Source of the DNA: Natronobiforma cellulositropha
GTDB lineage: Archaea > Halobacteriota > Halobacteria > Halobacteriales > Natrialbaceae
DNA length: 64,000 nucleotides
Assembly: GCF_025629245.1 (NCBI RefSeq)
Contig: NZ_JANZXN010000029.1
Span: 35,194 to 99,193 of the forward strand
Direction: 5' to 3'
Below, one piece after another: positions 28,160-37,545 of this stretch. The notes beneath the pieces were generated by a model. It made no database searches, had not been told where the DNA came from, and worked only from the letters and a program-made list of their open reading frames with translations. Position 1 is the stretch's first letter; every line of letters starts with the position of its first letter. The position numbers and the translations under genes were made by a program.

Positions 28160-28855
28160 GTGGACGCGCTAATCGTCCTCGCCGGTGGCCGGTCCGAGCG
28201 GTTCGACGGCGGACCGAAGGCGCTCGCGAGCATCGACGGCACGCCGATGGTGGGCCACGTCGTCGCGCGACTCGCTGCGCTCACACACCGCGTAGTCATT
28301 TCAGCCCGCGCCGAACAGCACGCGCCACTCCGTCGCGCGCTCGCGCCGCTCGAGTCGGCCGAAGCGTGTCTCGACCTCGCGTTCGCCGCCGACGACGTTC
28401 CCGACTGTGGACCGGTCTACGGCGTGAGCGCGGGGGTGAGCGCGCTCACAGCGCAGTGGCCGGCGACGTTCGACGGATCCGGGAGCCGGTCGGTCGGACT
28501 CGTCGCGTGTGACCTGCCGCTCGTCGAGTCGGTCCTGTTCGAGAGGCTCGAGACCGCACTCGTAGAGACCGGTGTCGACGCTGTCGTCCCGGAGACGGAC
28601 GACGGCTACGCACACCCGCTCGCGGGCGTCTACCGGCTCGAGCCGTTGTGCGAGGCGGTCGCCGCGGTCCGGCCGTCGGCCGACGAGACCGCTCGCCGTC
28701 AGCCCGGGCTGTTCGACGTTCTCTCGGGACTCGAGACGTGCGTCGTCGGGGGCGACGACCTTCCCGCGGACGCGGCCCGGATGCTGTCGAACGTCAACAC
28801 ACGCGAGGCACTCGAGTCGGTTCGCGAGTCGGTCGCCGACAGTTCTCGGTGGTAG
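28160..28855 (+). CDS. mobA: molybdenum cofactor guanylyltransferase (MobA-like)
   Basis: A 231-residue nucleotidyltransferase with the signature LAGGRSERFDGGPKAL at residues 7-22 and a metal-binding CDLPLVES near 117. It would add GMP to molybdopterin to form the MGD cofactor. The start is GTG at 28160. In place of the usual GxxDKA the motif reads GGPKA, a small deviation, so related nucleotidyltransferase activity is possible. It is 106 bases downstream of nuoCD. Confidence 0.82.
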   Translation: MDALIVLAGGRSERFDGGPKALASIDGTPMVGHVVARLAALTHRVVISARAEQHAPLRRALAPLESAEACLDLAFAADDVPDCGPVYGVSAGVSALTAQWPATFDGSGSRSVGLVACDLPLVESVLFERLETALVETGVDAVVPETDDGYAHPLAGVYRLEPLCEAVAAVRPSADETARRQPGLFDVLSGLETCVVGGDDLPADAARMLSNVNTREALESVRESVADSSRW

Positions 28856-28927
28856 TGTCTGTTCTCTGTCGACAACCTCTCAACCGGGTGACTGGCTGCT
28901 CTCGAGTCGGAAATCCACAAGTGCAGG

Positions 28928-28935
28928 ATATATAT
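28928..28935 (+). promoter_or_regulatory. TATA box before the 156-aa membrane protein gene
   Basis: ATATATAT is centred about 40 bases before the ATG at 28972, so the transcript would have a leader of roughly 12 bases. It starts the oxidase-associated region. Confidence 0.6.
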
Positions 28936-28971
28936 GGACGAAGCAACAAGCGCTAGCAACGAGGCGGTTCC

Positions 28972-29442
28972 ATGCCAGAGATTTACCTACTAAGTACACT
29001 CCTGATGGGCGTGCTCGTGATCGCCGTCGCGATCGCGATCAACCGAAGTGGGCAGCGAGCGACACCGAGCGGCGACGCCGGTGGCCGAAGCGGCTTCGCA
29101 GAGTGGTCCGGCAGAGCGGACGGTTCCTCGAGTCGGTTCGTCACCGTGATGAACAACCCGACCACGTGGTGGCTCTCGTTTATCGTCCTGTCGCTCGTGT
29201 TCCTCGCCGGAGCGATTCTGATGATCGAAGGACTCCCGGAGGGCGCTGGTGTCGACGCCGGCGTCCTCGAGATGGCCTTCCTCGGCGTCGGCGGGGCCGT
29301 ACTCGCCGGCTTCGTCTTCTTCGGCTCGTACTTCGCCGCGCGTGACCGGTTCGGTCAGACGGCGGCGGCGGTCGGCGTCGCCTCGGTCGTGATCGGATTC
29401 TTGCTGCTGATCGGCGTCGTCGCGACGCTCGTCTCGGCCTGA
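28972..29442 (+). CDS. four-helix membrane protein of the oxidase region
   Basis: A 156-residue protein with hydrophobic segments at about residues 5-24, 65-85, 95-120 and 130-153, separated by a polar Ser/Gly/Arg-rich loop (25-60). FFGSYFAARDRFG between helices 3 and 4 is the most distinctive motif. I do not recognise a named family. Its position next to cytochrome oxidase genes suggests an accessory role in oxidase assembly or electron transfer. Confidence 0.7.
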   Translation: MPEIYLLSTLLMGVLVIAVAIAINRSGQRATPSGDAGGRSGFAEWSGRADGSSSRFVTVMNNPTTWWLSFIVLSLVFLAGAILMIEGLPEGAGVDAGVLEMAFLGVGGAVLAGFVFFGSYFAARDRFGQTAAAVGVASVVIGFLLLIGVVATLVSA

Positions 29443-29878
29443 TCGTTCACCTGTTCTGATTCTTCCGTCGCTCGCACTCGAGTACCGGCAGGTGTCGTCT
29501 CCTGTCCCGCCTCCCGCTCTCGCGCATCCACCTGCAGTGATCGCAACCGACGCGTGAGCGGGAGCCACGTGTGTAGCCACAGCGCGTACGGACGCGTGGC
29601 CTTCGTCGACGTGTTTCTCCGGCCGCGGCGCTCGAGTGACCGACCACGGGTGGTCTCGGCCGCGTTGGTCCACTGGCGGGTGGTCTCGGTTCTGTTCACC
29701 CACTGGTGAGTGTCCGCGCTCTCGAGACCTTCGCGAGAAGCCCGATCCGCAGGCCGCGCTCACCTGCCGGTGAGGTCCTGCGTCTCTCTCCCACCCGCGG
29801 GACGCACCGCTCGAACACGTTGGATACGGCAAAAGAGGGCTGCGTCGGTGTCGCGTTGTCGTGGTCGTCGTTCGTTCG
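29443..29878. other. intergenic region, no gene recognised
   Basis: About 435 bases between convergent genes. Several open frames exist on both strands, but all are Arg/Thr-rich shadow-type translations without start signals. A GGGTGGTCTCGG unit occurs twice (about 29647 and 29680). Nothing else is visible. Confidence 0.4.
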
Positions 29879-30163
29879 CTACTGAATCGAGTAGCCCGCT
29901 GCGATGGTCAGCAGGAAGACCATAAACAGGCCCATACCCATGACGTACGAGATCGACCGCGGTTCGTCGATCAGGTGCTGGAAGTACGCCATGATGAGCA
30001 GCGACTTCGCCACTGCGAGGATGAGCGTCGCTCCCATCGCGCCCCAGTACGGATCGATCGCCAGGTACGTGAAGTAGTGGTCGAACGTGAAGAACACGAA
30101 CTTACTCGTCCCTAACACCAGTAACACGACGTAGATGATCGCGTATAGCCGAACACTCGCCAT
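29879..30163 (-). CDS. cytochrome c oxidase subunit IV-like protein
   Basis: A 94-residue protein with three hydrophobic helices: YAIIYVVLLVLGTSKFVFF, ATLILAVAKSLLIMAYFQHL and GMGLFMVFLLTIAAGYSIQ. The KSLLIMAYFQHL motif between helices 2 and 3 is characteristic of the prokaryotic subunit IV (CyoD/CtaF-like) family. The ATG at 30163 is chosen because longer starts add a non-membrane Arg-rich region. It points away from the 468-aa membrane protein gene. Confidence 0.85.
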   Translation of the reverse strand: MASVRLYAIIYVVLLVLGTSKFVFFTFDHYFTYLAIDPYWGAMGATLILAVAKSLLIMAYFQHLIDEPRSISYVMGMGLFMVFLLTIAAGYSIQ

Positions 30164-30347
30164 TGGTAGGCAGTCGGGGTGACGCGCACTTATAGCTTCC
30201 TCAATGGCTCGCGTGGGCGGCGAGTGTCGGTGTCTCTCCGATGGGATGGACGCACCAGTCGTTCGGACCGACGACCCGTCTCCGTCCGTCGGCTGCGCTC
30301 GAGAACGATACGTAAATGAGCGTTCGGTCCTACGGTCTCGATGACTG

Positions 30348-31754
30348 ATGGGGATGCATCTGACGTCCATTCGTCGGCTGATACTCGCCGCTGTGGCTCT
30401 GGTCGCGGCCCTGGCTGTTACTTCGACGGCGGTGACAGCCAGCAACGTCGTCGTGGGGCTCTCCGAGTCTCGCGGCGACATCTCGGTCCCGACCTGGCTC
30501 TACCTCGCCTCCGGCGGCGGCGTCGTCGGGGTGATGGCGCTGTTCTCGATGCTCGTCACCGACCGTGTCGTTATCGAGGGCTACCACGACGTTTCGGTCC
30601 GGCGCTCGGTCGCCGCTTCGGCCGCGCGGGTGGGCGGGACGCTCCTGGGGACGCTCGGTGTGCTCGGACTCGCACTCGTCCTCGCGGTCGGCTTCTTCGG
30701 GCCACAGTGGGGGAACGTCAGCGCCGCGGTTCTCGTCACGTTCGTCGGCGTTCGCGCGCTGTTGACGATGGTCGCCTACACCGTCTACAACCCCTGGCCG
30801 ACGCTCAACCCGTGGCGGCGAGTCGCGACCGCCCTGCCACACGGCTTTCTGGCGTATCCCGACCGCCTCGCTTCCTGGCCGGCCGTCGGCGCACTGCTCG
30901 CGCTGATCTGGCTCGAGATCGTCGCTCCGTTGAGTTCCTCACCCAGAGCGCTCGCGACGGCGGTTCTCGTCTACTCGGTGCTCACGGTCACGGGTGGGGT
31001 CGTCTTCTCCCCCGACGCGTGGTTCCGGAAGGCGGACCCACTCTCGGTCTGGTTTCGCTTCTACGGTGCCGTCGCACCGATCCAGCGAACCGAGGACGGA
31101 CTCGAGCTGTGTGCACCCGGCTCTCGCCTGGCCGACGACGACGTTCTCACCGACCTCTCGGCGGTGGCGTTCGCCATCGTCCTCGTCTGGGAGCTGACCT
31201 ACAGCGGTTTCATCGTGACGCCCCCGGGAGCGTGGACGGTCGAGTTCCTGGTCGCGCTCGGGGTGCCACCGGCAGCGGTCTACCTCGGCTTGCTCGTCGC
31301 TGGCTTCGTCGCGTTCTACTGGGTCTACTGGGTCGCCGCCGCGCGTACGCGAGAGCGCGCGCAAACGTACCTTTCACAGCGGTACCTCGCGATTCGCTTC
31401 GCCCCACCGCTGTTCGCCATCGCGGCGGGCTATCACTTCGCCCACTACGCCGGCTTCACCATTTCGCTGTGGCCGTCGCTGCTCGAGTCGCTGGCTGCGC
31501 CGTTTTCCTACCCCGCAAACCCCATCGTCCTCGGGCTGACACCCTGGTTCGGCTACGTCGAGATAGCGGGCATCCTGCTGGGACACATCCTCGCCGTCTG
31601 GATCGCTCACACCATCTCGTTCGAACTCTTTCCGGGCAGACTGCAGGCGATCCGTAGCCAGTATCCGTTTATTCTGGTGATGATCTGTTTCACCATGGTG
31701 AGCCTCTGGCTCGTCTCGCTGCCCGCAGCGGAGGCACCGTACACCGTCGCCTGA
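30348..31754 (+). CDS. polytopic membrane protein of the oxidase region
   Basis: A 468-residue protein with about ten to twelve hydrophobic segments. Distinctive parts include YTVYNPWPTLNPWRRVATAL near 145, a non-membrane segment AVAPIQRTEDGLELCAPGSR near 240, and the C-terminal region with HFAHYAGFTISLWPSL and GHILAVWIAHTISFELFPGR, whose conserved-looking histidines could bind heme or metal. I do not recognise the family. It is 17 bases upstream of the zinc-finger protein gene, so the two form an operon. Confidence 0.75.
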   Translation: MGMHLTSIRRLILAAVALVAALAVTSTAVTASNVVVGLSESRGDISVPTWLYLASGGGVVGVMALFSMLVTDRVVIEGYHDVSVRRSVAASAARVGGTLLGTLGVLGLALVLAVGFFGPQWGNVSAAVLVTFVGVRALLTMVAYTVYNPWPTLNPWRRVATALPHGFLAYPDRLASWPAVGALLALIWLEIVAPLSSSPRALATAVLVYSVLTVTGGVVFSPDAWFRKADPLSVWFRFYGAVAPIQRTEDGLELCAPGSRLADDDVLTDLSAVAFAIVLVWELTYSGFIVTPPGAWTVEFLVALGVPPAAVYLGLLVAGFVAFYWVYWVAAARTRERAQTYLSQRYLAIRFAPPLFAIAAGYHFAHYAGFTISLWPSLLESLAAPFSYPANPIVLGLTPWFGYVEIAGILLGHILAVWIAHTISFELFPGRLQAIRSQYPFILVMICFTMVSLWLVSLPAAEAPYTVA

Positions 31755-31771
31755 CCCCACACAACACCACC

Positions 31772-32089
31772 ATGTCGAACTCACTGCCAACGCAACCGGA
31801 GACGTACGCCGAATCGATCATCCACGAAGAGTACGACGTCCCACCGGGGGAGGATCCCGTGGCGACCTGTCCGTACTGCGAGCGGCCGTTCACTTCCGAG
31901 CAACTGGCGACGGTCCACATCGGTGTCCGTCACACAGACGTCTGCAGTGAAGCCGAACGCGAGGCATACGAGGAGGAACTCGAGGCTGCGGAACACGACC
32001 TGTTTACCTTCCACGCGAAAGCTGCCGTCTCCATCTTCTTGATCTACTTTATGTTCTCGTTCATCTACTCGCTCGCCTGGATCGACTGA
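31772..32089 (+). CDS. membrane-anchored C2H2-type zinc-finger protein
   Basis: A 105-residue protein with a zinc-finger motif CPYCERPFTSEQLATVHIGV followed by RH (C-x2-C-x12-H-x4-H, about residues 31-53), an acidic middle, and one C-terminal hydrophobic helix (AAVSIFLIYFMFSFIYSLAW). It probably faces the cytoplasm, tethered to the membrane. Similar small proteins are linked to oxidase genes in haloarchaea; a role in oxidase assembly is inference. Confidence 0.8.
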   Translation: MSNSLPTQPETYAESIIHEEYDVPPGEDPVATCPYCERPFTSEQLATVHIGVRHTDVCSEAEREAYEEELEAAEHDLFTFHAKAAVSIFLIYFMFSFIYSLAWID

Positions 32090-32432
32090 TCGCTGTAGAC
32101 AATTGGGCGAGCAGCTCCGACGACGTCTCACACCGCGAGCGATGCCTGCGACGTCGGCCGGGTGCTACATTGAGTGTCCCGCGTGACCTGCGCCGCCCAC
32201 TGGCATGGCAGTCACGTCGTCGGGCTGGGAAACGGCTGAATCCGGACGGCGTCGGATTCGTTTCGGCTTACGGTACGACGTGCGTCAGTGAACGAGCACA
32301 GACGGCCCGCTCTTCGGTGTCCGGGCGCAGTGTATCCGTCGGCTGGCGTTCCGTCGGCCACTGCCCGTTTACAGCCGTCGCTCGAGCGGTGTGCAGACGA
32401 AGAAGAGCAGCGGTAGCGGTGTCCGCCCGCCG
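32090..32432. other. intergenic region, no gene recognised
   Basis: About 340 bases between the convergent zinc-finger gene and coxAC. Neither strand offers a frame with normal haloarchaeal composition, and no repeat or tRNA fold was found. Confidence 0.4.
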
Positions 32433-34958
32433 TTACATCAGGTAGAACAGCGGGAAGAGGAACACCCAGACGATGTCGACGAAGTGCCAGTAGAGACCGA
32501 AGAACTCGACTGGCCGCGAGTCCTCGAGGTAGGCATCGATCGTGAAGATGCGATAGAGCATGAACACGGCGATGAACAGCCCGAGCAGGACGTGCACCCC
32601 GTGGAGACCGGTGGTGACGTAGTACAGCGAGTACTCGAGACCGCTGAACCAGAAGTCGCCCTGGAGGAACTTATCGTACCACTCCCAGGCTTTCACACCC
32701 ATGAACGACAGCCCAAGCAGGAGCGTCGCTCCGAGCGTCGCGATGAGTCCCTTCTTGTTGCCGCGTTCGGCCATCACCAGCGCGAGGATGACGGTAAAAC
32801 TCGAGGTGAGCAGGATGTACGTGTTGAGCAGGCCAGCCCAGGTGTGGTCGGGGACCGGACCCCAGGTGTCCCAGCCGGCGTAGATGCGCATGAACACGTA
32901 GGCACCGATGAACGCACCGAAGACGACGACGTCTGAGGCGAGGAAGAACCAGACGCCGAGTTTCGTGTTGCCGACGCCTTCGAACGGCCAGCGTTCGGCG
33001 ACGGCCATCTCGGGCGCGTTGAACTGCTCACGGCCGAACTCGAAGAGGACGTACGCGAGGATGGCGAGTCCGGCGAGCGTAATCGCCGGATAGAGGTAGT
33101 CGACCGACCCGCTGATGCCAGCCTCTGCTGCCCACTCGGGGTCGAGCCACTCGGCGAGCGCTGCGACCGACGGCGTCAGTCCGGAGACGCCGAGCAGGAA
33201 GACGAACATCCCGATACCGATGCCGAACGGCCAGATGCTGGCGTGGTCGGCGTGTTCTTCCTCGTGGCCGTGTCCGTGCGCCTGGTCGAGTGTTCCGTGT
33301 ACGGCGTCGGCTGTCGTGAGCGCCCCACCGTCAGACGCAGGTGAACCGCCATCGGTCGCTGGCGCTGCAGCGGGGGTCTCGTCGACGAACTCGAGTCGGC
33401 CGCTCGCGTAGGATGGCCGGCCGGACCAGTTCTCGAGCGGTGGGGGCGAGGGGATCGCCCACTCGGCGGTTCGTGCGTACTGCCAGGGGTTGTCGGGTGC
33501 GTCTGGACCCGAGACCAGGCTCTTTCCGAGCGTGTAGAACATGATCAGGAACGACAGTCCGAAGACGAACGCACCGACGGTCGCCATCTGGTGCCAGATC
33601 TCCATCCCTTCCTGGTAGTGGAAGACACGTCGGGGGGTCTCCCAGGCGAGGAACATCGGGAAGTAGAGCAGGTTGAACCCGACGAAGTAGACGGCGAAGT
33701 TGAGCTTTCCGAGTGCCTCGGAGTACATCTTGCCGGTGATCTTCGGCCACCAGTAGTAGAGACCGGCGATCAGGGCTGTGACCCCGGAGACCATCACGTA
33801 GTGGAAGTGAGCGACGACCCAGTAGGTGCCACGGAACTCGTAGTCCAGCACGACGGCACCGAGGAAGACCCCGGTGATGCCGCCGAGGATGAACAGGACG
33901 AGTGCACCCAGGCTGAACAGGAACGGCGTCGTAAAGCGGACGCGTCCTTTGACCATCGTGTAGATCAGCGCGAAGACCATCAGGTCGAACGGCAACGAGA
34001 TACCGATCGTCGTCGCCATGAACAGCGTCTTGATCTCTAGGTTGATCGTCGTCAGGTACATGTGGTGCATCCAGACGAGGAACGACTGGACGGCGACGAG
34101 GACCATCGCGATGATGACCCACTTACGCCCGACCAGTCGTCGGCCGGTGAACGTCTGGAACGTCTCGAACATGATTCCCAGCGCCGGGAAGAAGACGATG
34201 TACACCTCGGGGTGGCCGAAGAACCAGAAGATGTGCGCCCAGAGCAGGCTCGAGCCCTGATCGGTCGCGAAGTACTGGGTGAGCAGAATGCGATCGGTCG
34301 CCAGCAACAGCAGCGCTGCCAGCAGTGCCGCGAACGCGAACAGCATCATCCAGACGGTGAGCAGCCACGACCAGGTGAACAGCGGCATGTTCCACAGTCC
34401 CATCCCTTCCGCACGCGAGCGGTGGATGGTCGTCAGGAAGTTCATCGTCCCGAGGGTGATCGAGATGGTGAACAGCGTCAGTGCGAGGATCGCGGTATTT
34501 CCACCCGTCGCGGCCTCCATGCCGGTGTACATCGGCACGTTGAGTGGGGCGTACATGGTCCAGCCGCCCTCGAACGTCCCGCCCTGGAAGAACGAGATGC
34601 CGATAAGCAGGCCCGAGAACAGGTAGAACCAGTAGCTCAGGGCGTTGAGCCGGGGGAACGCCAGGTCTTTCGCCCCGATCTGTAGCGGGACGAAGTAGTT
34701 GGCGAACCCGGCTGCGAACGGCGAGAGGAACCAGAACACCATCAACAGCCCGTGGGTGGTGACCGACTGGTTGAACGCGCTGTCAGAGAGGATCACGCCG
34801 CCCGACGACCAGAGCTGGACGCGAAAGAGCAGCGCGAGGATGCCACCGAAGAGCAAGAAGAACAACGCAGTGGCGAGATAGAGGATGCCCACGTCTTTGT
34901 GGTTGGTCGTGACGAGCCACCGCTTGATCGACGTCATCGGCGGGAAGTCGTCCGCCAT
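32433..34958 (-). CDS. cytochrome c oxidase subunit I/III fusion (CoxAC)
   Basis: An 841-residue membrane protein. Residues 1 to about 590 are subunit I: HGLLMVFW gives a low-spin heme ligand, HIFWFFGHPEVYIVFFPALG the CuB His and cross-linked Tyr, WMHHMYLT the other CuB histidines, and AHFHYVMVSG the heme a3/a ligands. After a Ser/Ala/His-rich linker (about 575-615), residues 620-841 are subunit III (NTKLGVWFFLASDVVVFGAF, VTTGLHGVHVLLGLFIA). It reduces O2 and pumps protons. The start codon shares a base with the coxB stop (TGATG), so subunit II is translated first. Confidence 0.96.
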   Translation of the reverse strand: MADDFPPMTSIKRWLVTTNHKDVGILYLATALFFLLFGGILALLFRVQLWSSGGVILSDSAFNQSVTTHGLLMVFWFLSPFAAGFANYFVPLQIGAKDLAFPRLNALSYWFYLFSGLLIGISFFQGGTFEGGWTMYAPLNVPMYTGMEAATGGNTAILALTLFTISITLGTMNFLTTIHRSRAEGMGLWNMPLFTWSWLLTVWMMLFAFAALLAALLLLATDRILLTQYFATDQGSSLLWAHIFWFFGHPEVYIVFFPALGIMFETFQTFTGRRLVGRKWVIIAMVLVAVQSFLVWMHHMYLTTINLEIKTLFMATTIGISLPFDLMVFALIYTMVKGRVRFTTPFLFSLGALVLFILGGITGVFLGAVVLDYEFRGTYWVVAHFHYVMVSGVTALIAGLYYWWPKITGKMYSEALGKLNFAVYFVGFNLLYFPMFLAWETPRRVFHYQEGMEIWHQMATVGAFVFGLSFLIMFYTLGKSLVSGPDAPDNPWQYARTAEWAIPSPPPLENWSGRPSYASGRLEFVDETPAAAPATDGGSPASDGGALTTADAVHGTLDQAHGHGHEEEHADHASIWPFGIGIGMFVFLLGVSGLTPSVAALAEWLDPEWAAEAGISGSVDYLYPAITLAGLAILAYVLFEFGREQFNAPEMAVAERWPFEGVGNTKLGVWFFLASDVVVFGAFIGAYVFMRIYAGWDTWGPVPDHTWAGLLNTYILLTSSFTVILALVMAERGNKKGLIATLGATLLLGLSFMGVKAWEWYDKFLQGDFWFSGLEYSLYYVTTGLHGVHVLLGLFIAVFMLYRIFTIDAYLEDSRPVEFFGLYWHFVDIVWVFLFPLFYLM

Positions 34959-35674
34959 CAGGCATCACCCTCCTCGTCATCTTCGTCTTCCTCGTCCTCT
35001 TCGAGTGCTGCCGCTTCTTCTTCGAGCCACTCGTCGAAGGCATCCGGCTCCATGACGACGAGGTCGCCTTTCATGTTGGAGTGGCCGGCACCGCAGAGTT
35101 CGAAGCACTCGATGCCGTCCTCGTAGACGATCTCCTCTTCGCCGTCGGGCAAGTCGGCGATGAACCAGGTCAGGTCGTACTCGCCGGGGATCGAGTCGGC
35201 TTTCACGCGCTCTTCGGGTATCCCGAATGCGTGCCAGACGTCTGTTGACGTCACGTTGACCCAGACTGGTGTATCCGCTGGGACGTACATCGTGTTGGTC
35301 GATTCGACGCCGTTTTCGTACTCGAAGATCCACGCGAAGGCCTGTCCTTCGACGTCGATCTCGACGGCGTCGTCACCGGGGTTGTCCCCGGGCCCGTCCT
35401 CGACGTACAGCAGCATGCCGTACGTCCAGACGACGAGCGAGACGACGATGATCGCACTCAGAATGAACGATACGAATAGTTTTCTCCCGCCTTTACCTCC
35501 GGTCGGCAGCTCCCCGAGTGTCGGCAGATCCTCGTCTTCGTCCGCCCCCACGTCGCGGTACTTGTACGCGTTGTACAAGGTGTACGCTACGACGATGACG
35601 CCGACGAGCGTACCGAGGGCGAGGAAGACGATGAAGATCTCCTCGAATACGTCGACCCGTGTATCCGTTTGCAT
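34958..35674 (-). CDS. coxB: cytochrome c oxidase subunit II
   Basis: A 238-residue protein with two membrane helices (IFIVFLALGTLVGVIVVAYT and LFVSFILSAIIVVSLVVW) and an outside cupredoxin domain. The CuA site is CFELCGAGHSNMKGDL, the canonical C-x3-C-x3-H-x2-M, so it accepts electrons from a halocyanin or cytochrome. The ATG at 35674 is chosen over a GTG 78 bases earlier because the TATA box lies within that longer frame. The C-terminus is a long Asp/Glu run. It forms an operon with coxAC. Confidence 0.95.
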   Translation of the reverse strand: MQTDTRVDVFEEIFIVFLALGTLVGVIVVAYTLYNAYKYRDVGADEDEDLPTLGELPTGGKGGRKLFVSFILSAIIVVSLVVWTYGMLLYVEDGPGDNPGDDAVEIDVEGQAFAWIFEYENGVESTNTMYVPADTPVWVNVTSTDVWHAFGIPEERVKADSIPGEYDLTWFIADLPDGEEEIVYEDGIECFELCGAGHSNMKGDLVVMEPDAFDEWLEEEAAALEEDEEDEDDEEGDA

Positions 35675-35720
35675 CGGGAATGGAAATGCGATGAAGATTG
35701 TGTTCACCTCGATTGTAGGG

Positions 35721-35730
35721 TTTTTATATC
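35721..35730 (-). promoter_or_regulatory. TATA box of coxB-coxAC
   Basis: The minus strand reads GATATAAAAA, centred about 52 bases upstream of the coxB ATG at 35674, implying a leader of about 25 bases. Confidence 0.6.
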
Positions 35731-36045
35731 GGACGATGTTTGCTGGGGACACTTATCTATTTGGAAACGCGCCGCCGGCGACCGTCTCACTGTCGTGATC
35801 CGGGTCGATGTGACGGCCCGTCCGGCCGCAGTCTCCGGTGATCTGCATCCCGTAGTCCGATCCCTTAGATGGACCTTTGGCCCACCACTCTTTTGTGTAT
35901 CGTTCTCGGCGCGCCAAACTGTCACTGTAATATGATATTGTCTCCCTGTCAGTCGCTCGAGTCACCCGGTATCCGAAGATGTTCGCCACGTCGGTTCGCC
36001 CAGTCGACTCGACGGCCGCGTATCAACTCTCGACGGCGAAATGTC

Positions 36046-36054
36046 TCTATATCC
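36046..36054 (+). promoter_or_regulatory. TATA box of the amphi-Trp protein gene
   Basis: TCTATATCC is centred about 24 to 26 bases before the ATG at 36074. It lies inside the longer open frame beginning at 36041, which argues for the shorter start and a leaderless mRNA. Confidence 0.55.
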
Positions 36055-36073
36055 CGACGACGTAGGAGTCACC

Positions 36074-36364
36074 ATGCCAGAAGAGATTCTGTTCAAATTC
36101 GAGCGCGACATGGACCGTTCCGAGATCGCCGACTACCTGCGCACCGTCGCCGACTCGCTCGAGTCCGGCGGTGACCTCTCGCTCGAGTCCGGCGGTGAGT
36201 CGGTGACGATGTCGCCGCCAGCGCGCCCCACCTTCGAGATCAAAGCCGAACACGAGACGCCGAGCAGCGGCGGTCCCGGCGAGTTCAGCGTCGAGTTCGA
36301 ACTCGAGTGGGACGAGGGAGCCGAGGGTGAAGATGGTGGAAGCGACGATCTGACGATCGGCTGA
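36074..36364 (+). CDS. amphi-Trp domain protein
   Basis: A 96-residue protein matching the haloarchaeal amphi-Trp pattern: MPEEILFKFERDMDRSEIAD, a helix of YLRTVADSL, then ARPTFEIKAEHE and FSVEFELEWDEG. The family is short, cytoplasmic and acidic, and its function is not established. Within residues 33-46 the LESGG.LSLESGG unit is repeated. Confidence 0.85.
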   Translation: MPEEILFKFERDMDRSEIADYLRTVADSLESGGDLSLESGGESVTMSPPARPTFEIKAEHETPSSGGPGEFSVEFELEWDEGAEGEDGGSDDLTIG

Positions 36365-36374
36365 ACGGCGCTCC

Positions 36375-36794
36375 TCACACCTCGACGACCCACGCACGAT
36401 AGGTCTCCTCGAGTCGGTACACCGTCCGAAAGACCTCGTCGAGGAACGCAGCGACGCGGCCGTCGTCGGCGAGGACGCTCGCGCGCACGTGTACTCCTTC
36501 TGCGTCGTCGGGTCGCACCAGTTCTTCGACCGTCGCCGTTGGTTCGTCTCCACAGAGCGCCTTCGCCCGCTCGAGTTCCGCAGGCGTACAGTCGAACGAG
36601 ACGGTTCGCCCGCCGAGCTGGACCCAGGGTGGGCCGAGTGCGGGGTCGGGACCGTCGGACGCGTCCGCGACGGACGCCGCGTCTGCCTCGATGGTGAGAA
36701 ACGCACTCCCCCGACCGTCGTGCGCAGCGATGGCGTCTTCGAAGAGCGCGCGTCTGTCCGCCGGCGTCGCGGCGTCGAAACGAGTCTGGCCCAT
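36375..36794 (-). CDS. conserved hypothetical protein
   Basis: A 139-residue soluble acidic protein starting MGQTRFDAATPADRRALFED, with an alpha/beta pattern and a C-terminal helix EVFRTVYRLEETYRAWVVEV. I do not recognise the family. Its promoter (CCTTAAAG on the minus strand, 36814-36823) is back to back with that of adk. It is convergent with the amphi-Trp gene, 10 bases apart. Confidence 0.75.
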   Translation of the reverse strand: MGQTRFDAATPADRRALFEDAIAAHDGRGSAFLTIEADAASVADASDGPDPALGPPWVQLGGRTVSFDCTPAELERAKALCGDEPTATVEELVRPDDAEGVHVRASVLADDGRVAAFLDEVFRTVYRLEETYRAWVVEV

Positions 36795-36853
36795 ACACAG
36801 AGGGTCGGTCCCGTTTCTTTAAGGCTTTATGTGACCGCCCAGAACGGGAGGGT

Positions 36854-37489
36854 ATGGCACAGCCACGAATTCTCATCCTCGGAGCGCCGGGGGCGGGCAA
36901 GGGGACGCAGAGCGCACGGATGGCCGAACACTTCGACGTCGAGCACATCACGACCGGTGACGCCCTCCGCGCGAACAAGGAGATGGACATCAGCGACGTC
37001 CACGACGAGTACGACACGCCCGGCGAGATCATGGAGGCGGGCGAACTCGTCCCCGACGAGGTCGTCAACGCCATCGTCGAGGAAGCGCTCTCGAGCGCCG
37101 ACGGCTTCGTCCTCGACGGCTACCCGCGAAACCGCGCCCAGGCCGAAGAACTCGAGGGAATGACCGACTTAGACGTCGTCCTCACGCTCGAGGTCTCCGA
37201 GGAGGAACTCATCCACCGCCTCACCGGCCGTCGGATGGACCCCGAGACGGGCGACATCTACCACCTCGAGTACAACCCACCCGAGGACGAGACGGTCGAG
37301 GAACGGTTGATCCAGCGCGACGACGACACCGAGGAGACGGTCACCGAGCGCCTGCGTGTCTACCACGAGAACACTGCGCCGGTGATCGACCTCTACGACG
37401 AGCGGGGTGTCCTCGAGCGTGTCGACGGTGAGCAGTCGCCCGAAGACGTCTGGGCGGACGTGCAGGCAGTGATCGAAGACGCAGTATAA
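36854..37489 (+). CDS. adk: adenylate kinase
   Basis: A 211-residue AdkA/Adk-type kinase with P-loop GAPGAGKGTQ (residues 9-18), the AMP site DGYPRNRAQAEEL (about 80-92) and the long LID region GRRMDPETGDIYHLEYNPP (about 121-140). It interconverts ATP, AMP and ADP. The start is supported by GGGAGG upstream and a TATA-like GCTTTATG at 36824-36831. In many archaea adk adjoins DUF106, cmk and cbf5; here 14 kb of other genes intervene. Confidence 0.95.
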   Translation: MAQPRILILGAPGAGKGTQSARMAEHFDVEHITTGDALRANKEMDISDVHDEYDTPGEIMEAGELVPDEVVNAIVEEALSSADGFVLDGYPRNRAQAEELEGMTDLDVVLTLEVSEEELIHRLTGRRMDPETGDIYHLEYNPPEDETVEERLIQRDDDTEETVTERLRVYHENTAPVIDLYDERGVLERVDGEQSPEDVWADVQAVIEDAV

Positions 37490-37545
37490 ATTCGTTGGTG
37501 GGTCGAGACGGCTCGTCGGACCTATCCTCTGGCCCCCGTCCTGAC

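Larger units (their letters stand above)
35675..36073. other. intergenic region with divergent promoters
   Basis: About 400 bases between coxB and the amphi-Trp gene. It contains a TATA box for each; the middle (35780-36000) holds only short unsupported frames. Confidence 0.5.

Noticed and set aside
29443..29878. Minus-strand frame ending near 29355 as a possible gene
   Set aside because: It overlaps the 3' end of the membrane protein gene, is Thr/Arg-rich and lacks start signals; only a short stretch looks natural.
30341..31657. Plus-strand frame (438 codons) overlapping the 468-aa membrane protein
   Set aside because: Its product is Arg-rich and non-natural; the overlapping frame gives a clean polytopic membrane protein.
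36041..36073. Longer N-terminus for the amphi-Trp protein
   Set aside because: The TATA box lies within this segment and family members begin at the MPEE-type Met.
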